Positions 11,151 through 23,121 of a DNA stretch of 64,000 bases are shown one piece after another. The position numbers were made by a program, and so were the translations under genes. Position 1 is the stretch's first letter. The number at the start of each line of letters is the position of its first letter. Location of the stretch: positions 85,834,213 through 85,898,212 of the forward strand of contig OW799236.1 in NCBI GenBank assembly GCA_941918925.1, read 5' to 3'. Source of the DNA: Phyto melanocephala (taxonomy: Eukaryota > Arthropoda > Insecta > Diptera > Rhinophoridae). Under the pieces are notes generated by a model. That model saw nothing but the letters and a program-made list of their open reading frames with translations, searched no databases and had not been told where the DNA came from.

Positions 11151-11442
11151 TTTAATAGTAATAAATAAGTACTTGATTTTAATAACCTAAATAACCCATT
11201 AATAATATTGGCTTACAAAAATCGTTTGATTTTTTTAAAAACGAAAATTTGGTTTGATTATTCTGCGATACGTTAATTTGAAATTTAAAAATCAATGAAA
11301 ATCTATGTCATCAGTTTGCTTACGAACCGCTTTGCTTGTGAACTGCTTAAACATTATTACGTTTACCGTAAATGTTAAACTAAATGAGAATTATTAAATG
11401 AATGACTTCTATCAAATTTCGCAATAATAAATGTTTCTAATA

Positions 11443-11885
11443 GGGCCCATACACAACACCATAAAATTGTGCAATTAAGTGTTTGTGCAATTATGTAAGC
11501 TTTAAGCACAGACTACACCAGCATGGTGGTACAAAATTCATTTTTTACCCAAAAATTGTGGGGAAAAGTTTGTAATGAATAACGAAAAAATTTGTGAAAA
11601 CGAATTAGGAGCAAAAAAAAAACATGTTTGGGTGAAGAAATGGCTATGAATTGGCATTTAGATTTAAAATGTTGTATTTTTTTGATGTTTATGCCTTGAC
11701 GAATTAACTTTTATGAGCTAATTTTGCCACACACGACTAAATCATGCTGGTACAATCAAAGAAATATCAAACTATTTTTGATAAAGCACCATCAGCTGGT
11801 ACAATCACACCACAACCCCATACACGGTCAATCAGCTGGCACAGTCGCTTGATTGCACAATTATTATGGTGTAGTGTATGGGCCC
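11443..11885. mobile_element. MITE with GGGCCCATACAC terminal inverted repeats
   Basis: The left end is GGGCCCATACACAACACCAT and the right end inverted is GGGCCCATACACTACACCAT. Pairing continues imperfectly to about 35 bp through AATTGTGCAAT. TA flanks both ends. The interior has further short repeats (CAGCATGGTGGTACAA against CATGCTGGTACAATC). About 443 bp long, non-coding. Confidence 0.7.
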
Positions 11886-12326
11886 TATAAGCAAATGTCT
11901 AAAAATAAATACTAACGTATTGGTGCACTCTAACGTACTGTTATGGATTTATAACAGAAAATGTCGCTAAGTACATACATATTAACTTTCATAAGAATAG
12001 TGACCTTTCAATGATGTTGTCATGCCTAAGTCCCTTTGTTTATGACATTGTCACGTGAAATCATCAATGAATTTTTCATTTACGAATATTTTGTGCAAAA
12101 TTCGACTCGATACTGATTCTGTGACAATGATTCATTGATGAAAATGTCATTGTGACGATGTCGCCCGAATTCGTCACAGGGATACATGTAGTCATTACTT
12201 GTGTACTTCAAAGGTATGTTTTTCAGTAATAGCAAGTCATTAGCTTGTTTTTGCTGGGTACGACTAAAACCTTTAAAAACTTTTTAAATAAAAAAATTAA
12301 GTAACTCATTTAATACATAATTATAA
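11886..12326. other. Unassigned DNA with weak inverted motifs
   Basis: CATCAATGAA (12063-12072) and TTCATTGATG (12131-12140) pair, with TGACATTG/CAATGATT-like neighbours, suggesting an old foldback. No coding signal. Confidence 0.3.
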
Positions 12327-12334
12327 ACCCTTGC

Positions 12335-12712
12335 CAAGGCGAATTCATATAGGTGAAATTATCAGCCCAGCTGATTGGGAAACTTTTTGTCAAAAATGGT
12401 TGAATTCATCTTGATTTTATTTATTAATGCAGGGATAGGAAATGTGATTTTCGTTTCGGTATTAAACAATTAACTTGAGTGTTATTTTTCGATAGTAAAT
12501 GTGCTAAATTTATGTATATTTGTTGCTTTTGCGTCACTAATAATGTGTTTACAAAATTTTTATCCTCTTTTTAATGAAATTTTATTATATTTGATATGTA
12601 AAAACAACTTTTCCATCCCTGATATACGAATTGGCCTTGACATAAAACATCCCCCGAAAAGTTGCTTTGTTGTATCAATTCGCCGTTAAATATACCTTAT
12701 GGATATGCCTTG
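12335..12712. mobile_element. CAAGGC-ended hAT-type MITE, copy 1
   Basis: A 378 bp element begins CAAGGCGAATTCATATAGGT and ends, inverted, CAAGGCATATCCATAAGGTA. It is flanked by a perfect 8 bp direct duplication, ACCCTTGC (12327-12334 and 12713-12720), which fits hAT-superfamily insertion. A near-identical element of 377 bp lies inverted at 54699-55075. It is non-coding. Confidence 0.85.
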
Positions 12713-12720
12713 ACCCTTGC

Positions 12721-14216
12721 CATGAGTTGCAAGAATATATAAGTTTTGATTCTCTAAAATATTAATTTGCGATACTATAAAGTAAATACACAAATGTATT
12801 CTGTAAATAGGACAATCAGTTAAGCAATGTCCAGCTAATTGGCGAGATATAGGCAGAACCATGACCGCCTGTTTTTTTAAATCTATTTTTTATGCAAACA
12901 TAAATTTTGTTTGTACTCCAAAAGCTCAATTTTGATAGACAAATTCGTTTCAATTGTTCAATAAACAATAAAGATATAGACAAAATATTTTTTTTAATTT
13001 TTTTTAAATGTAAAAATAAAGTTAACTAATCCCCTTGATAATTTTTGGATTACATAATTAATTGTCAGTCCTTATATGCTATTTAAGAAAGTATTAAAAT
13101 CAATCTATAGATTTTCTTCCAAAAATTGTAGCCCTAAATCTGTTTATTCACACCTCAATAACTTTACGAATAGTTTTATAATTGCGTGTGTGTGTGTGTG
13201 TGTAGGTATAAGCTGTATTCAAAAGGTTTTTTATAGAAAATCTTAAGTTTCCATTCATAAATAAATATATGCATAATATACATACATAATATGTATGTAC
13301 GTCTTTTACTGCATACCAATACGTTGCTGAAGGGTATAAACGGTTCTGCACAGACAAATATGACTGTTAAAAGTTACTAGTATATTTGTTATTGACCGCC
13401 AACCAGCCAGAGCAAGAAACTTGCATGTAATCTTAACCTTGACTTTGAAATTTTTTAAGTTCAAACGCACACACAAAAAAAAACATTTTTTGTCTAGCTC
13501 ATAAGTAAACCGGTTTTAAATTGTTTTAACGTTCATTTAAATATGCCTACAAAGTATTTTCAATAGCATAGGTCAGTAACTGAAAAAGTAATAAAAAAAG
13601 AAACAAACAAATTGTATGTATTTGTATTTCGTTTGATTTTTAGTTAAAAATCAATGTATTTTTTTGTTGTTTAATAGGTACTTCAAGTACATATTATAAA
13701 CTGCTAGAATATAAAATACGAAACTTTAATGAAAAACAAGAGTATTCAGGATTTATAAAATGAAAAAGTACAAAGTTTGTGTCAAACAGGTGTACAACAA
13801 CAGTAAAAAAAATAATAATATTAAATTTGCTTGAATATAGTATTCTTTTTCTCATTTAAAGTTTGTATTTTAACCATTTCGCTACAAGTTTTTACTGGAT
13901 TGCTTAAAAAATCCAATTTTTGGATTTTTGGCCCTGGGAACAACAATTAGTACTAAATTTTTAATCCTACAGTGTATCGTACTTGTTTTAGTTATATTTA
14001 AAATACATATGTAAATGTAAAAATAGAGAATTGTTTTTGTTATATTTACAATGACAGTTAAAGCTTAAAGTAAGTAAAGAATAGAATAATCAGCTGAAGA
14101 ACAAAACAACCTGATTAATAAACAAACGGTGGTTAAATTTCAAGGGCCGATGTTGATTTTAAATAAAACACAAATTATATAGGATATTATTGTCATTTCC
14201 TTTTGTTATAATAATA
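12721..14216. other. AT-rich DNA with one TG microsatellite
   Basis: A (TG)n run occupies 13184-13202. A TTTTTACTGGATTGC motif at 13891 recurs at 32306. No gene or complete element is visible. Confidence 0.4.
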
Positions 14217-14545
14217 TTAGTATGGTTCAATTATGTTTGGACTTCGGCGGCACACCTCCATTCGATGGTCCAAATTTTCGATGACGCGGAGGCATAATTG
14301 AGGTTCTATGCCATTAATGTACCGAATTATCTCATCCATTAGCTCTTGACCATTGACGAAGTTTGGAATGTTTAAGAGGCTTTAGTTCTTGAGTCAATTG
14401 CACTTTGTAAGCGTTTTAATGCAAGTCTTTATGCATAATGTTTATCAACGACGAGCGTGAGAGGTGCAATTGTTGGACATTTCGATTAGAACGCCTATTT
14501 TCATTATAAGTCTGAATAACGTTAACTGCGTTGCTCGATTGTGTA
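14217..14545 (-). pseudogene. Tc1/mariner-superfamily transposase remnant (HTH joined to C-terminus)
   Basis: Read on the minus strand, the right part gives the helix-turn-helix region, with NVQQLHLSRSSLINIMHKDL, a stop, then AYKVQLTQELKP. After a frameshift the left part gives NGQELMDEIIRYINGIEPQL and NLDHRMEVCRRS, stopping at 14217-14219. Both ends match the insect transposase type whose middle carries WPPRSCDLTPLDFFLWGY (a fragment of which is at 26650-26860). The whole DDE catalytic core between them has been deleted, so it is inert. The conserved RGGH tail motif has also been lost. Confidence 0.7.
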
Positions 14546-14589
14546 TATTTCCATCGTTTAAATTGAGTTAGTCTGAAATTGAGAAATGT

Positions 14590-15203
14590 AACATCGCTTG
14601 GACTCGGGTGACGTATTTAAATATCAGAAATATTCGGGATTAGATCGCTATTGAAAATCAGAAACATCGGTACATAAACAACTGAGATATGAGCAAAAAC
14701 CCACGACCACCTCGATTTTTTTTTTCACAAAAACAACATTACAACAACAACATACATACATACAAACGTGTATACTGGTTAGAGAAAACGTGGCATCGAA
14801 TCCCAGCTGAGCAAAAAAAATTTTTTTTTATTTTATTTTTTTTTTAATTTTTTTTATTTTTTATTTGATATATTATTTATATTTTTATTATTTTTTTATT
14901 TTTTTTTTTAATTTTTTTTTGTTTTATATTTATTATATATATTTTAAATATTTAAAAAAAATTTTTTTTTAAATTTTTTTTTTTAATTTTTTTTTTTAAA
15001 TTTTTTTTTTATTTTTTTTTAACATACATACGTAAATTTATAATTTTACAATGGGATGTTTTTATATATGTACGTTTTTTATATATGTATGTACGTATTT
15101 CATATGAGATGAATGGTGATACAAACTACTGTTATTGCATGACTACACGTTGTGAATGGTATATAAGATTCGGCACGGCCGAATATAGCACTCTTACTTG
15201 TTT
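14590..15203 (+). mobile_element. DINE-1/Helentron-like family A, copy 2 (5' truncated)
   Basis: It starts in the middle of the consensus (ACATCGCTTGGACTCGGGTG), passes the GAGATATGAGCAAAAACCCA block, the tRNA-like GTATACTGGTTAGAG and ATCGAATCCCAGC module and a long A/T homopolymer region. It ends with the ATTCGGCACGGCCGAAT stem-loop and CTCTTACTTGTTT. The 5' end and GTCY microsatellite are missing. Confidence 0.8.
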
Positions 15204-15232
15204 CATTATTTTGTTGGATAAAGGTTTATTGA

Positions 15233-15355
15233 TCTGGTGCTCAATTCTCGCTCAGTGAAAGTTTTTGTGTGTCACATCATACGGTGCCACCATATCTTTT
15301 GCTGTATAAAAACTTTTCTTTTTACAGTTTCATAGAACGAGAATTGAGCCCCTGG
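15233..15355. mobile_element. Short inverted-repeat MITE, GGGGCTCAATTCTC family
   Basis: The ends share GCTCAATTCTCG (15239-15250 and, inverted, about 15338-15349), with a further AAAAGTTTTT-like inner match. The same end sequence opens the larger element at 32193. About 123 bp, non-coding. Confidence 0.5.
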
Positions 15356-15709
15356 CGTAAGCACCAGTGAAATAAATATAGACAAACATAAACACAACAG
15401 CAAATTAACTAATAAATATTATGATAATATTAAACTTCAATCGACAAAGAAAACAAATATCTAATTAAAATTTTATAAAGACGTAAGTAAATACATATAC
15501 ATACATATATTATGACAGTTCAATAGGATGTAAATAACTACACATAAGCTGTAATTTGTAGTGTTTAAATATTATTATCGTATTTTTCTTTGTTTCTTTA
15601 AAATAACGTTTTTACCAGTACCGTGAAAGGAGAGACTAAAGGGTTTTAAGAACCAAATTTTTTCACCCTCACAACACTAATAAAATATCTTTCTATCTTA
15701 TCATAAATA
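15356..15709. other. Unassigned AT-rich DNA
   Basis: I see nothing supportable here. Confidence 0.35.
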
Positions 15710-16933
15710 CAAGTAAGAGCACTATATTCAGCTATGCCGAATTTTCAATACCCAACACCAATTATGTGTACTTTTATAGCACAAAATGTATTATTTTGTT
15801 ATTAACAGGTATCGCTATGGAATATTCTCTTTATACTGAAATATGTTTTACTTTCTTTGTGTCACTTCCATTTGCTATTAATTTATTTCGTTAAATTTAT
15901 TCTTACAATGAAACCTTAAGTATTTCTACATTAGAAATGATGCTACTGACTCTTGTTTACTACAATGTATTTTTACGGAAACTGAAGTGTATAATTTAGT
16001 AGTGAGAAGTAGTTAAAAAATAAATAATTAAAAAATAAAATTAATAATAGAGTTCAACTCAGATAATCCATTACGGACTCATTTTTTGTGAACAATTTTT
16101 TTCTATATAAAAATAATATGAATTTAAGATAAAGCGTTATATGGGCGTTAAAGTGGGCGTGTCACATTAATATTTTAGAATTTACCAGAAAGCTAAATAT
16201 GCGAAATTTCATCATCATAAATCTAATTCTTTCGGTTTTATGAGACTCTAAATTTTATTAATAGTAGATTACGAGAAAAGTGGACGTTATAATGGGCGTG
16301 TCAAAGTAGTTTCTGCTAATAAATTCAACTTAGATATTTCAATATAGAGTCCTTGATTCTTTAAAAATCCTTATTCATAGAAAAATCATATGAATTTGAG
16401 ATAAAGCGTTGTATGGAAGGTGGGCGTAAAAGTGGGCGTGCCACCTTAATTTTAATTAATGTCACCTAATTTTGACAGTTTTAAATTTTAAATATACCAA
16501 GAAAGAGACTGTGCGGTTGAAATTTTCGTACATTTTAATCTATAACTTGTTTCGTAAGATAAGGGTAAGATATTTTTTTGCTCAGGAAATATACTTTCGA
16601 AGTTTCATCGCTCTATGTCAATGCGTTAAGACACAATCGCATCTTCTTCGATGTTGGAAGGACATGGTTTTTTTGACCTACTCTTGCATTACTATAACTT
16701 CCTCCATAATATTTTGATTTAGCCCAAACTTTGTGTATAAGAAATGTTCTTGTAAAATTTGAGCTTCCTAACTTTTTTTGTTCGAGCTCTATCGACGGAC
16801 GGACATATTTAGCTAGATCGTCATAAAATGAAACTAGGACTTTATGGGGTCTAAAATGGATATCTCGATGTGTTACTAACGCGATGACAAAAGGAATACA
16901 CCCACACAAAATTTTTTTGGTGGTGGGTATAAA
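15710..16933 (-). mobile_element. DINE-1/Helentron-like family B, copy 1
   Basis: The left end is the 3' terminus: AAGTAAGAGCACTATATTC, then an imperfect stem-loop (TTCAGCTATGCCGAA) and the subterminal CAATACCCAACACCAA. The right end is the 5' terminus, TTTTTTTGGTGGTGGGTATA. The interior carries several GTGGGCGTxAAAGTGGGCGTG blocks and a short GACGGACGGAC run (16793-16803) corresponding to the GTCY microsatellite. The open frame at 16613-16909 falls in the repeat and has no recognisable domain. At about 1.2 kb it is the longest family B copy here. Confidence 0.75.
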
Positions 16934-17289
16934 AATTTACCAAATGTTGATTTTGAACAACTTGTACATTTAAACAAAAATTTCAATAAGTAGTACATTC
17001 TTATATACATATGTTAGAAAATACACGACTCATTTAAATATTTTTGTGTTTGTAAGGACACAAGTTAATTATAGCGGTGAGACCTGAGTACGAACTAATT
17101 CAATGAATTTTGATAAATACTTATCGAATTGCGTTCATGAAAGTAGTATGATACTTACTATCAATATTTAATATGGATTAGGTTTCAAAAGTATAAAATT
17201 GTACGTTTAAAATTTATAAAACGTCGCAGAATTAATATGGGAAAAAGCTGGATATATTTTCATTTTATACCCATATAGTTGGAGTTGAA

Positions 17290-17830
17290 AAAAAATTATC
17301 CGTCATTTTGTTTAGGACACCATCTTTGATTTTAACTTTCTTATAGTTTATTGTACTCTACTGGTTAAGCCCTTTTGTTTGATAACAATATTAAGGGGAT
17401 AAAGTGGGTAAATTTTTAATTAGTAGATTTAACTCATAATTTAATTAATTGTACGCCATTTTGTAGTGGCGGCCATAATGGATTTTTAATTTATTTATAT
17501 CGTATTATATTTTGCTAGTTAAGCCCTTTCTTTTGATACTCATTTCGCTCCGCTCTGTTGCCCAGAAACTGGAAAATTTATTTTCTTGTGTAAATTTTAG
17601 GAAAAAACGCGAAAGTAGTAAAATTTTCGGTTAGTTTGCAACCGATTTGTCAGTTTTTCTAAGAAATAATTTTCTAGACTACGCATTGTTTTTTGGTGTC
17701 TTTAGCGTTTCCAAAAATTAATTAGGAGCTTTAGTAACTTGATATATCCAAAAAAAAATTTTTTTTTGTTGGTTAGTGACCGTTTTGTTCAAAATTTATG
17801 AATAGCCCTAGAGGCATATCATATCTGCAA
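17290..17830. repeat. Dispersed repeat family C, copy 1
   Basis: The segment has two internally similar blocks with GGTAAATTTTTAATTAGTAG, GTGGCGGCCATAATGG and TTAAGCCCTTTC motifs. It is followed by CAACCGATTTGTCAG and AAGAAATAATTT. Related sequence occurs at 19230-19440, 23200-23480 and 30640-30780. Its class is unknown; no coding or terminal structure is evident. Confidence 0.45.
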
Positions 17831-18019
17831 TAAGAAGCAAATATCTATAAGTTTTCCTAGGGCTTAAAAATGTAGATTTTTACCAACTTTTAGAACCCGC
17901 ACATGTGGCACAGATCTGTATGTAGTATCAATATTTTGCAAATATCGTGGAATGAATCGCTATAGAAATGCAGCTCAATCGCTTCACAACTTTTTGTAAT
18001 GAGCAAATAAACCCTATAT

Positions 18020-18510
18020 CTATTATTTAAATTTTTAATCAGGCTTGAGTTCATATTAATATTCTTTATTTTTACAAAGAATTTTTTTTTTAATTGTGAT
18101 AAATAAAAGAATAAATCTTGAAAAATTATATTTTTACCGACACTAGCCGAGTGGAATGCATTTTCGAAACCAGCTACGATTTCATCATCAGCACTCTCTG
18201 ATCGGTGGTTACATGTTGGTTGTAAATATCATCTATTTAACTCACGGGACTTATGTTAATTGAATTCGGTAACTAATTTTTAGTTTTTCCTATTTCATAT
18301 ATTTTACCACAAAGAGTTAGATTGAAATTTTAACCAAACAGCAACCCTTTTACTTTTGTTTGCATGCATTCCACTCGGCTAATGTCGGTAAAAATATAAT
18401 TTTTCAAGATTTATTCTTTCATTTATCACAATTAAAAAAAAAAAAAAATTCTTTGTAAAAATAAAGAATATTAATATGAACTCAAGCCTGATTAAAAATT
18501 TAAATAATAG
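18020..18510. repeat. Large palindrome (arms about 141-146 bp)
   Basis: The left arm (18020-18160) runs from CTATTATTTAAATTTTTAAT to GCCGAGTGGAATGCA. The right arm (18365-18510) is its inverted copy, with only a few differences and a longer poly-A. The roughly 200 bp spacer contains CAGCTACGATTTCATCATCA, a motif shared with 3930-4215. The form could be two head-to-head copies of one repeat, or a Penelope-like element with inverted flanks. Confidence 0.75.
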
Positions 18511-18667
18511 TTTAAACAGAAAAGTTCGACAAAATAAAAATTCAATTTAAACCCTATATCTTTATCACAAAAATTAAATTTTTAATCTTTGAATAATTTA
18601 TCAGAACGCTGGATATTCGTACAAATTTTTCGACAAATCGGAGATTTATCAACAAAGTTATAGGTGA

Positions 18668-18722
18668 TGGTGAAGGGCATTGTCAGCTTCGGTAAGGCCG
18701 AACATAGCACTCTTATATGTTT
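18668..18722 (+). mobile_element. Family A 3' end fragment
   Basis: GTGAAGGGCATTGTCAGCTT is followed by a decayed TTCGGTAAGGCCGAA stem-loop and AGCACTCTTATATGTTTT, which is the 3' terminus of the family A element. Confidence 0.6.
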
Positions 18723-18810
18723 TTATCCTTTTAGTTTCTTACAAAATTATGTGAGAATTAATTTTTTTTTTTTTATAAACTGATATAATGATTTAGTTTA
18801 ATATAATTTA

Positions 18811-19104
18811 TTATAACCTTCACATATATAGGTTTGTCATTCCGTGTAAAATTTCTACGATATTCATTTCCGACCCTAAAAAGTATATATTTTCTTAAAG
18901 CTTATGAGTAGGGGTGTCGATATAGCATTATCTGTCTGTCCGTGTGTATGTTGAAATCAACTTTATGAAGCCGCTCGACATCGCCAAGATTCGTTTAAGG
19001 TATTAAAATATCAGACATATATGAGAGCAGATTGGTATTGGAAATCGGCATAATGTCTCCATAAATTTCTAAAATATGAGCAAATAAACACGACTGCCAT
19101 TGTT
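18811..19104 (+). mobile_element. DINE-1/Helentron-like family A, copy 3 (5' part)
   Basis: It matches the 5' half of family A: AACCTTCACATATATAGG, TTTGTCATTCCGTGT, CATTTCCGACCC, AAGCTTATGAGTAGGGGTG and a short TCTGTCTGTCCGTGTG run. It ends near GAGCAAATAAACACGACTG. Diverged and truncated. Confidence 0.7.
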
Positions 19105-19229
19105 TCTTCGCCTATTTTTATCACAAAATTTAAAAATTTCCAGCTCTAGGATAATTTATAGACACCGTTGTTACTATTCATAAATTTCGTATGCCTATAG
19201 AGATGCTCACGAATTATTTATACAACTTG

Positions 19230-19440
19230 ATCACTAATCGGCAACAATTATTTGAAAAAATATATATTTTTTTAAATATATCAAAATTTTTAAAACACGC
19301 TTAAGATATCAAATTATAAGCCGTAATCTCAGAAATTATTTCTTAGAAAACTAACAAATCGCTTTGAAACCAACTGAGATATAAGTAACAAAGTTCAACT
19401 GCTTTGGTGTTTTTCCTAAAATGTACAAACAAAAATCGAT
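19230..19440. repeat. Dispersed repeat family C, copy 2 (fragment)
   Basis: AAATTATAAGCCGTAATCTC, AGAAATTATTTCTTAGAAAA and AATCGCTTTGAAACCAACTG correspond, inverted, to 30640-30780 (GGTTTTAAACCGATTCGTAA, AATTTCTGAAATAATTTC). Old and diverged. Confidence 0.35.
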
Positions 19441-19854
19441 ATTTTTCAGTTTCTATATAACCGGGGATAACATGAAAGAGCTTGAGTATTAGAATAAAGT
19501 TAAATATGAAAAGAAAAAATCCAAGTTGGGGTCCTAAATTAAAGGGCGAATATATGAGTTAAATATAGTAGTTAAGGCTCTGTCCTCTTTAACCCCCACA
19601 ATATTAGTATTAAATAAAAGCGCTCGACCAGTGCAATGTAATAAAGTGTAAATCCAGGATGGCGTCTGAAACAAAATCGCAGAAATAAATGATTTTAACC
19701 ATAACAATATGGGTATAAAAAAAACGGCTTCACTAGTACAGTACAGTTTTTTTTCTTGTCCAGTTCATTTTCGAGTCCCTTTCCTTTTCCTTTTTCTTCT
19801 TCTACTTTAAATTTTTTTTCTTTATTCAATCATAGCTGGTATGAATTTAATTTT

Positions 19855-20045
19855 GGTCAGCATGTGCCATTGCCAGAATGCCGGCAAGAACCGCCCCAAG
19901 ACGGCGAGCCCTAGTCGGAGCAAAACGCCAACAATTTAGCCAAACTGTTCATATGGGGTTACCTCGGCAACCAAACCGCACACTTGCATAGTACAAAATT
20001 GGCTGCTACATTACAACCGTCGTCGTTACTCTACTCTACTCTAAT
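19855..20045. other. GC-rich island of unknown origin
   Basis: This block is clearly richer in G and C than its surroundings, with CCGGCAAGAACCGCCCCAAG and GGCGAGCCCTAGTCGGAG. It ends in a CTACTCTACTCTAATCTACT pseudo-repeat (20034-20053). No frame gives a recognisable domain. A retroelement fragment is the likeliest source, but that is only a guess. Confidence 0.3.
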
Positions 20046-20053
20046 CTACTCTA

Positions 20054-21870
20054 TATAAATTTACATTTATTTCTCCTGGCTTAGAAATTTTTAGGTTTAT
20101 AACTTTTTACTCTATATTATACTTTTAAAGCTTAGGATTTTAGGTAATTTAAAAAGTAACTTTTAAAAAATATAAAGAACTGTCAAATTATTTATTTTTA
20201 AAGACTTTTATGTATTTTTTAAGCTTTAGAATTTCTAAGCAAATTATTTTATTTATTATTTGCAACGAAATAACCCAAACAATACTTAGGAACTCGAAAT
20301 GGTACAGTTATTAAAATGCATAAAAGTAAGTGAGCTTATAATTTTGACGCTCACTATAACATATCCATATTTATGTGGTAAGAACTCCCAACAATTTATA
20401 TGAACTGTATTTCAAATGCAGCATTTTAAAAAAACTTTAAATCAAACCGAATTGGGCTCATGTTCGTTAGTTGTTTTAGTCAAAGTCTATTAGAAGAACT
20501 TCTTTAATTAGTCCTTGTGTTAAATTTAAAAAAAAAAAAATATTTGTTTACATTATATGGAAACTTGAAGAGCTACCGGCTCTATTGTAAATAGCTACGA
20601 TCGACATATTGTTATTCAGCTTGTTATTTATAAACAATAAGCATTTACAAAACACTTTGTTAAATATTTACATAAATATACTGTTTACATTTATAATTAA
20701 TTACTAAATTACAAAAGGTATTAATTGTGCGTTAAGGTTTAAAATAAAAAATAAAAAAACAAATAAAAAAAAAACAAAATATGACGAACACATTAAAATA
20801 AATAAAATACAAATAAAAATAAAAATAACAAATTTTTAATAATTCAATAAAATTACAATTTTTTTTCATTATTTTGTTTTTGTTGTTGTTGTATTAAAAG
20901 CATTTAGATTAATGTGATTCTAAATAAAAAAAAATCGCAGTGTTTTGATTTGGTTTTATATAAAAAATTTAAATTAAAAACAACAACAACCATAAACCAG
21001 CCAACCACATAGTGGCTTGAAAATATTTGTTAAAAACATTATTTTTCAAACAGTCTCTACAAATACTTCAAATACAACGGTCGAGGGTTATAACGGAAAT
21101 AGAAAGAAAAACTTTTAACAAGTAATTAAAAAATAAAAATAAAGAAAATGTTGTAACGAAATAATAATTACGTGAAAAACAGTTATTTGTTTGGTGAAAA
21201 TTCTGACAAATCAAAAATGAATTAAAAATTAATTTCGTGAGTAATTTGATTAAAAAAATTGAAAGCAATTTTATTGTCAAAAATATCAAAAGAAATCGAC
21301 TGAAATAAAGTTTTTTTTATCAGAAAAGGTTGGTACATACATACATATATAATTACACAAAAAATCTGTTTATCACGTTACAAAAATTATAGCAATTAAC
21401 AATAAACACCTTATGACGTACTTTCCCAACACTAAATATATTTAATTTAATGTTGCTGTAAGATATTACGTTCGTAATAACATATTCAAAATAATAACAA
21501 AATTTAAAATTTGTTTGTTGTTTTGAATATACAAATTTTAGAACATAATTTGTGAAACGGAATACATGTAAAACTATAAGTAAAATCGCTATAAAAAAAA
21601 ACAAAAACACAAAAAACATAACCCATTTAAATCGATGACAAACAATTACTTTAAATACTGTAATTGCATTCTTTCATTATCGTATGTTTGTTGTGCAAAA
21701 GTTGTAAAAACCTAAGGGTTTGTCGACAAAACGTATGACATTTTATCACTAAATTATCATATTGTTAAGAGGGAGCGTTAAAATAAAATATATTATATAT
21801 CACTGCCTTTGATATCGAGTTTAATGTTAATTTGTATGTCGTGAACCAGTCCCCCGTTTGATCATTTACG
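20054..21870. other. AT-rich DNA, no feature
   Basis: This stretch has long poly-A and poly-T runs. Open frames on the minus strand at 21068-21289 and 21353-21619 encode low-complexity Phe/Leu/Ile-rich strings expected from AT-rich DNA, and are not called. Confidence 0.45.
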
Positions 21871-21875
21871 TCTAT

Positions 21876-21915
21876 ATTAGGGTGATCGACTTAGTTTTAC
21901 AACCGGTGAAAAAAA
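21876..21915 (+). mobile_element. Isolated end of a TAGGGTxATCGA transposon
   Basis: TTAGGGTGATCGACTTAGTT is followed by TTACAACCGGTGAAAAA. It matches, inverted, the end at 49998-50041 (TAGGGTTATCGACTCGG, TTTTACAACCGGTGG). Such ends resemble hAT terminal repeats. The partner end was not found. Confidence 0.35.
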
Positions 21916-22784
21916 AACGTTTTTTTACTCATTTTAAATATTGAACATCGAATAAGAAGAAGAATTTCATTTGCAAAAGTTCGTTTTTCAACCATTAATT
22001 TCATCTTTAGTCTTTATGTTCATTTACCTTTAACCAATCGTACCATTTTACTGAAATACTTTTTAAAAATTGAAATTTTTTTAATATTCTTCCACAACAC
22101 AAACATAAAAGTTTCAAAAGTAAACTTGAGTATATAAAATCCATTTAAAAATACAATAAATTAGCTGTTCATATTTTAAAGCTTTTGCACTAAGTTCATT
22201 TTTTAGGGTAGTCAATGGAAGAAAAAAGGGGACTTTTTTGGGTTCTTCATAAATTAGGGTGTTCATATAATCGCGAGTGCACTATAAATATTGTTTAATT
22301 TTAGCAAAAAAATAAAAAAAGGATCTCAAATTTAGTTAATAATAATAATTTTTAAAACAAAAAAGGAGATCGAATATATACTTACAACAGATCTATTACA
22401 CTGCTCGACAAAAAATCATTTTTTGTCTTTCCGTTAATTAAAACTATGTGGACTATGTGGACTATATGGATTTTGATTTTTGAAAACCGGATGACTGGTT
22501 CTCGAGTTAGGATGTAATATGTCTAAGTACCTGACTAATTTAGGGGAAAAAATTTGCCACGCCCATAGAAAAAAATCCCGATCTGATGGAAAAACCGACA
22601 ACGGATTTGAGTTCAGCGTATCAAAATCCATATGGTCCAAATAGTTTTATTTAATGGAGGATTTTGCTGCTTTGCAGTGTCATAAGTCTTATTTATAGTT
22701 TAATAAGTTAAAAAAAGTGTAAAAAAATTCTAGCCTCCATTTTTATAGTTTACGATCATAACATTTTACAATTCTTTTACTTAG

Positions 22785-23121
22785 GTTAGGTTAGGTTGAA
22801 AAGGAGGGGTATAAAAGCCCAAACCCATGACAGGTATACACCTATGCCCAGTTGGCATGTTGTGCGCTCCATGTGGAAAACGGAATTCCCAAACAAAAAA
22901 CCATAAACATAATTTCCCATAAATATCGGACTAGTCCAAGAAACCAGTCCCCTCAATGTAACGCCTTATGGATCTCCAGTTCGAGTTCCCCAGGTATTCC
23001 AAGTTCGGCATATTATCTACTGTAAAATTTTCGCGCCTAATATGCCCAAACGCAGGACAATGACAGAGGTAGTGTACCAGGGTCTCATCCTCTTCCTCAC
23101 AAGCTCTACATGTCGTCTCCT
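22785..23121 (-). mobile_element. 5'-truncated non-LTR retrotransposon insertion
   Basis: A 337 bp insertion is flanked by a perfect 15 bp duplication, AATTCTTTTACTTAG (22770-22784 and 23122-23136). On the minus strand it encodes the C-terminus of a non-LTR ORF2 (CRACEEEDETLVHYLCHCPA), a stop at 22931-22933, a short 3' UTR, and a tail built of TAACC units (CAACCTAACCTAACCTAA). Truncation at the 5' end plus a target duplication is the signature of target-primed reverse transcription. The small repeated tail instead of poly-A points to an R1/I-like clade. Confidence 0.9.
22931..23120 (-). pseudogene. Non-LTR ORF2 C-terminal zinc-knuckle fragment
   Basis: The frame starts at the truncation point with ETTCRACEEEDETLVHYLC, then HCPAFGHIRRENF and a tail ending YIEGTGFLD before TAG. 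CxxC...H....C is the conserved zinc-binding motif after the RNase H/reverse transcriptase region of I- and R1-like elements. Only about 62 residues are present and the frame is open, so the insertion looks fairly young. Confidence 0.85.

Noticed and set aside
16613..16909. 98-residue minus-strand frame inside family B
   Set aside because: It lies wholly within a non-autonomous repeat, has no domain, and the frame is broken in the other family B copies.
21068..21619. Membrane protein frames (Phe/Leu/Ile-rich)
   Set aside because: They are low-complexity translations of poly-A/T-rich DNA without any conserved pattern.
22390..22680. Candidate inverted-repeat element with ACACTGC ends
   Set aside because: Only seven bases pair at the ends (ACACTGC, GCAGTGT), with no further match and no target duplication.
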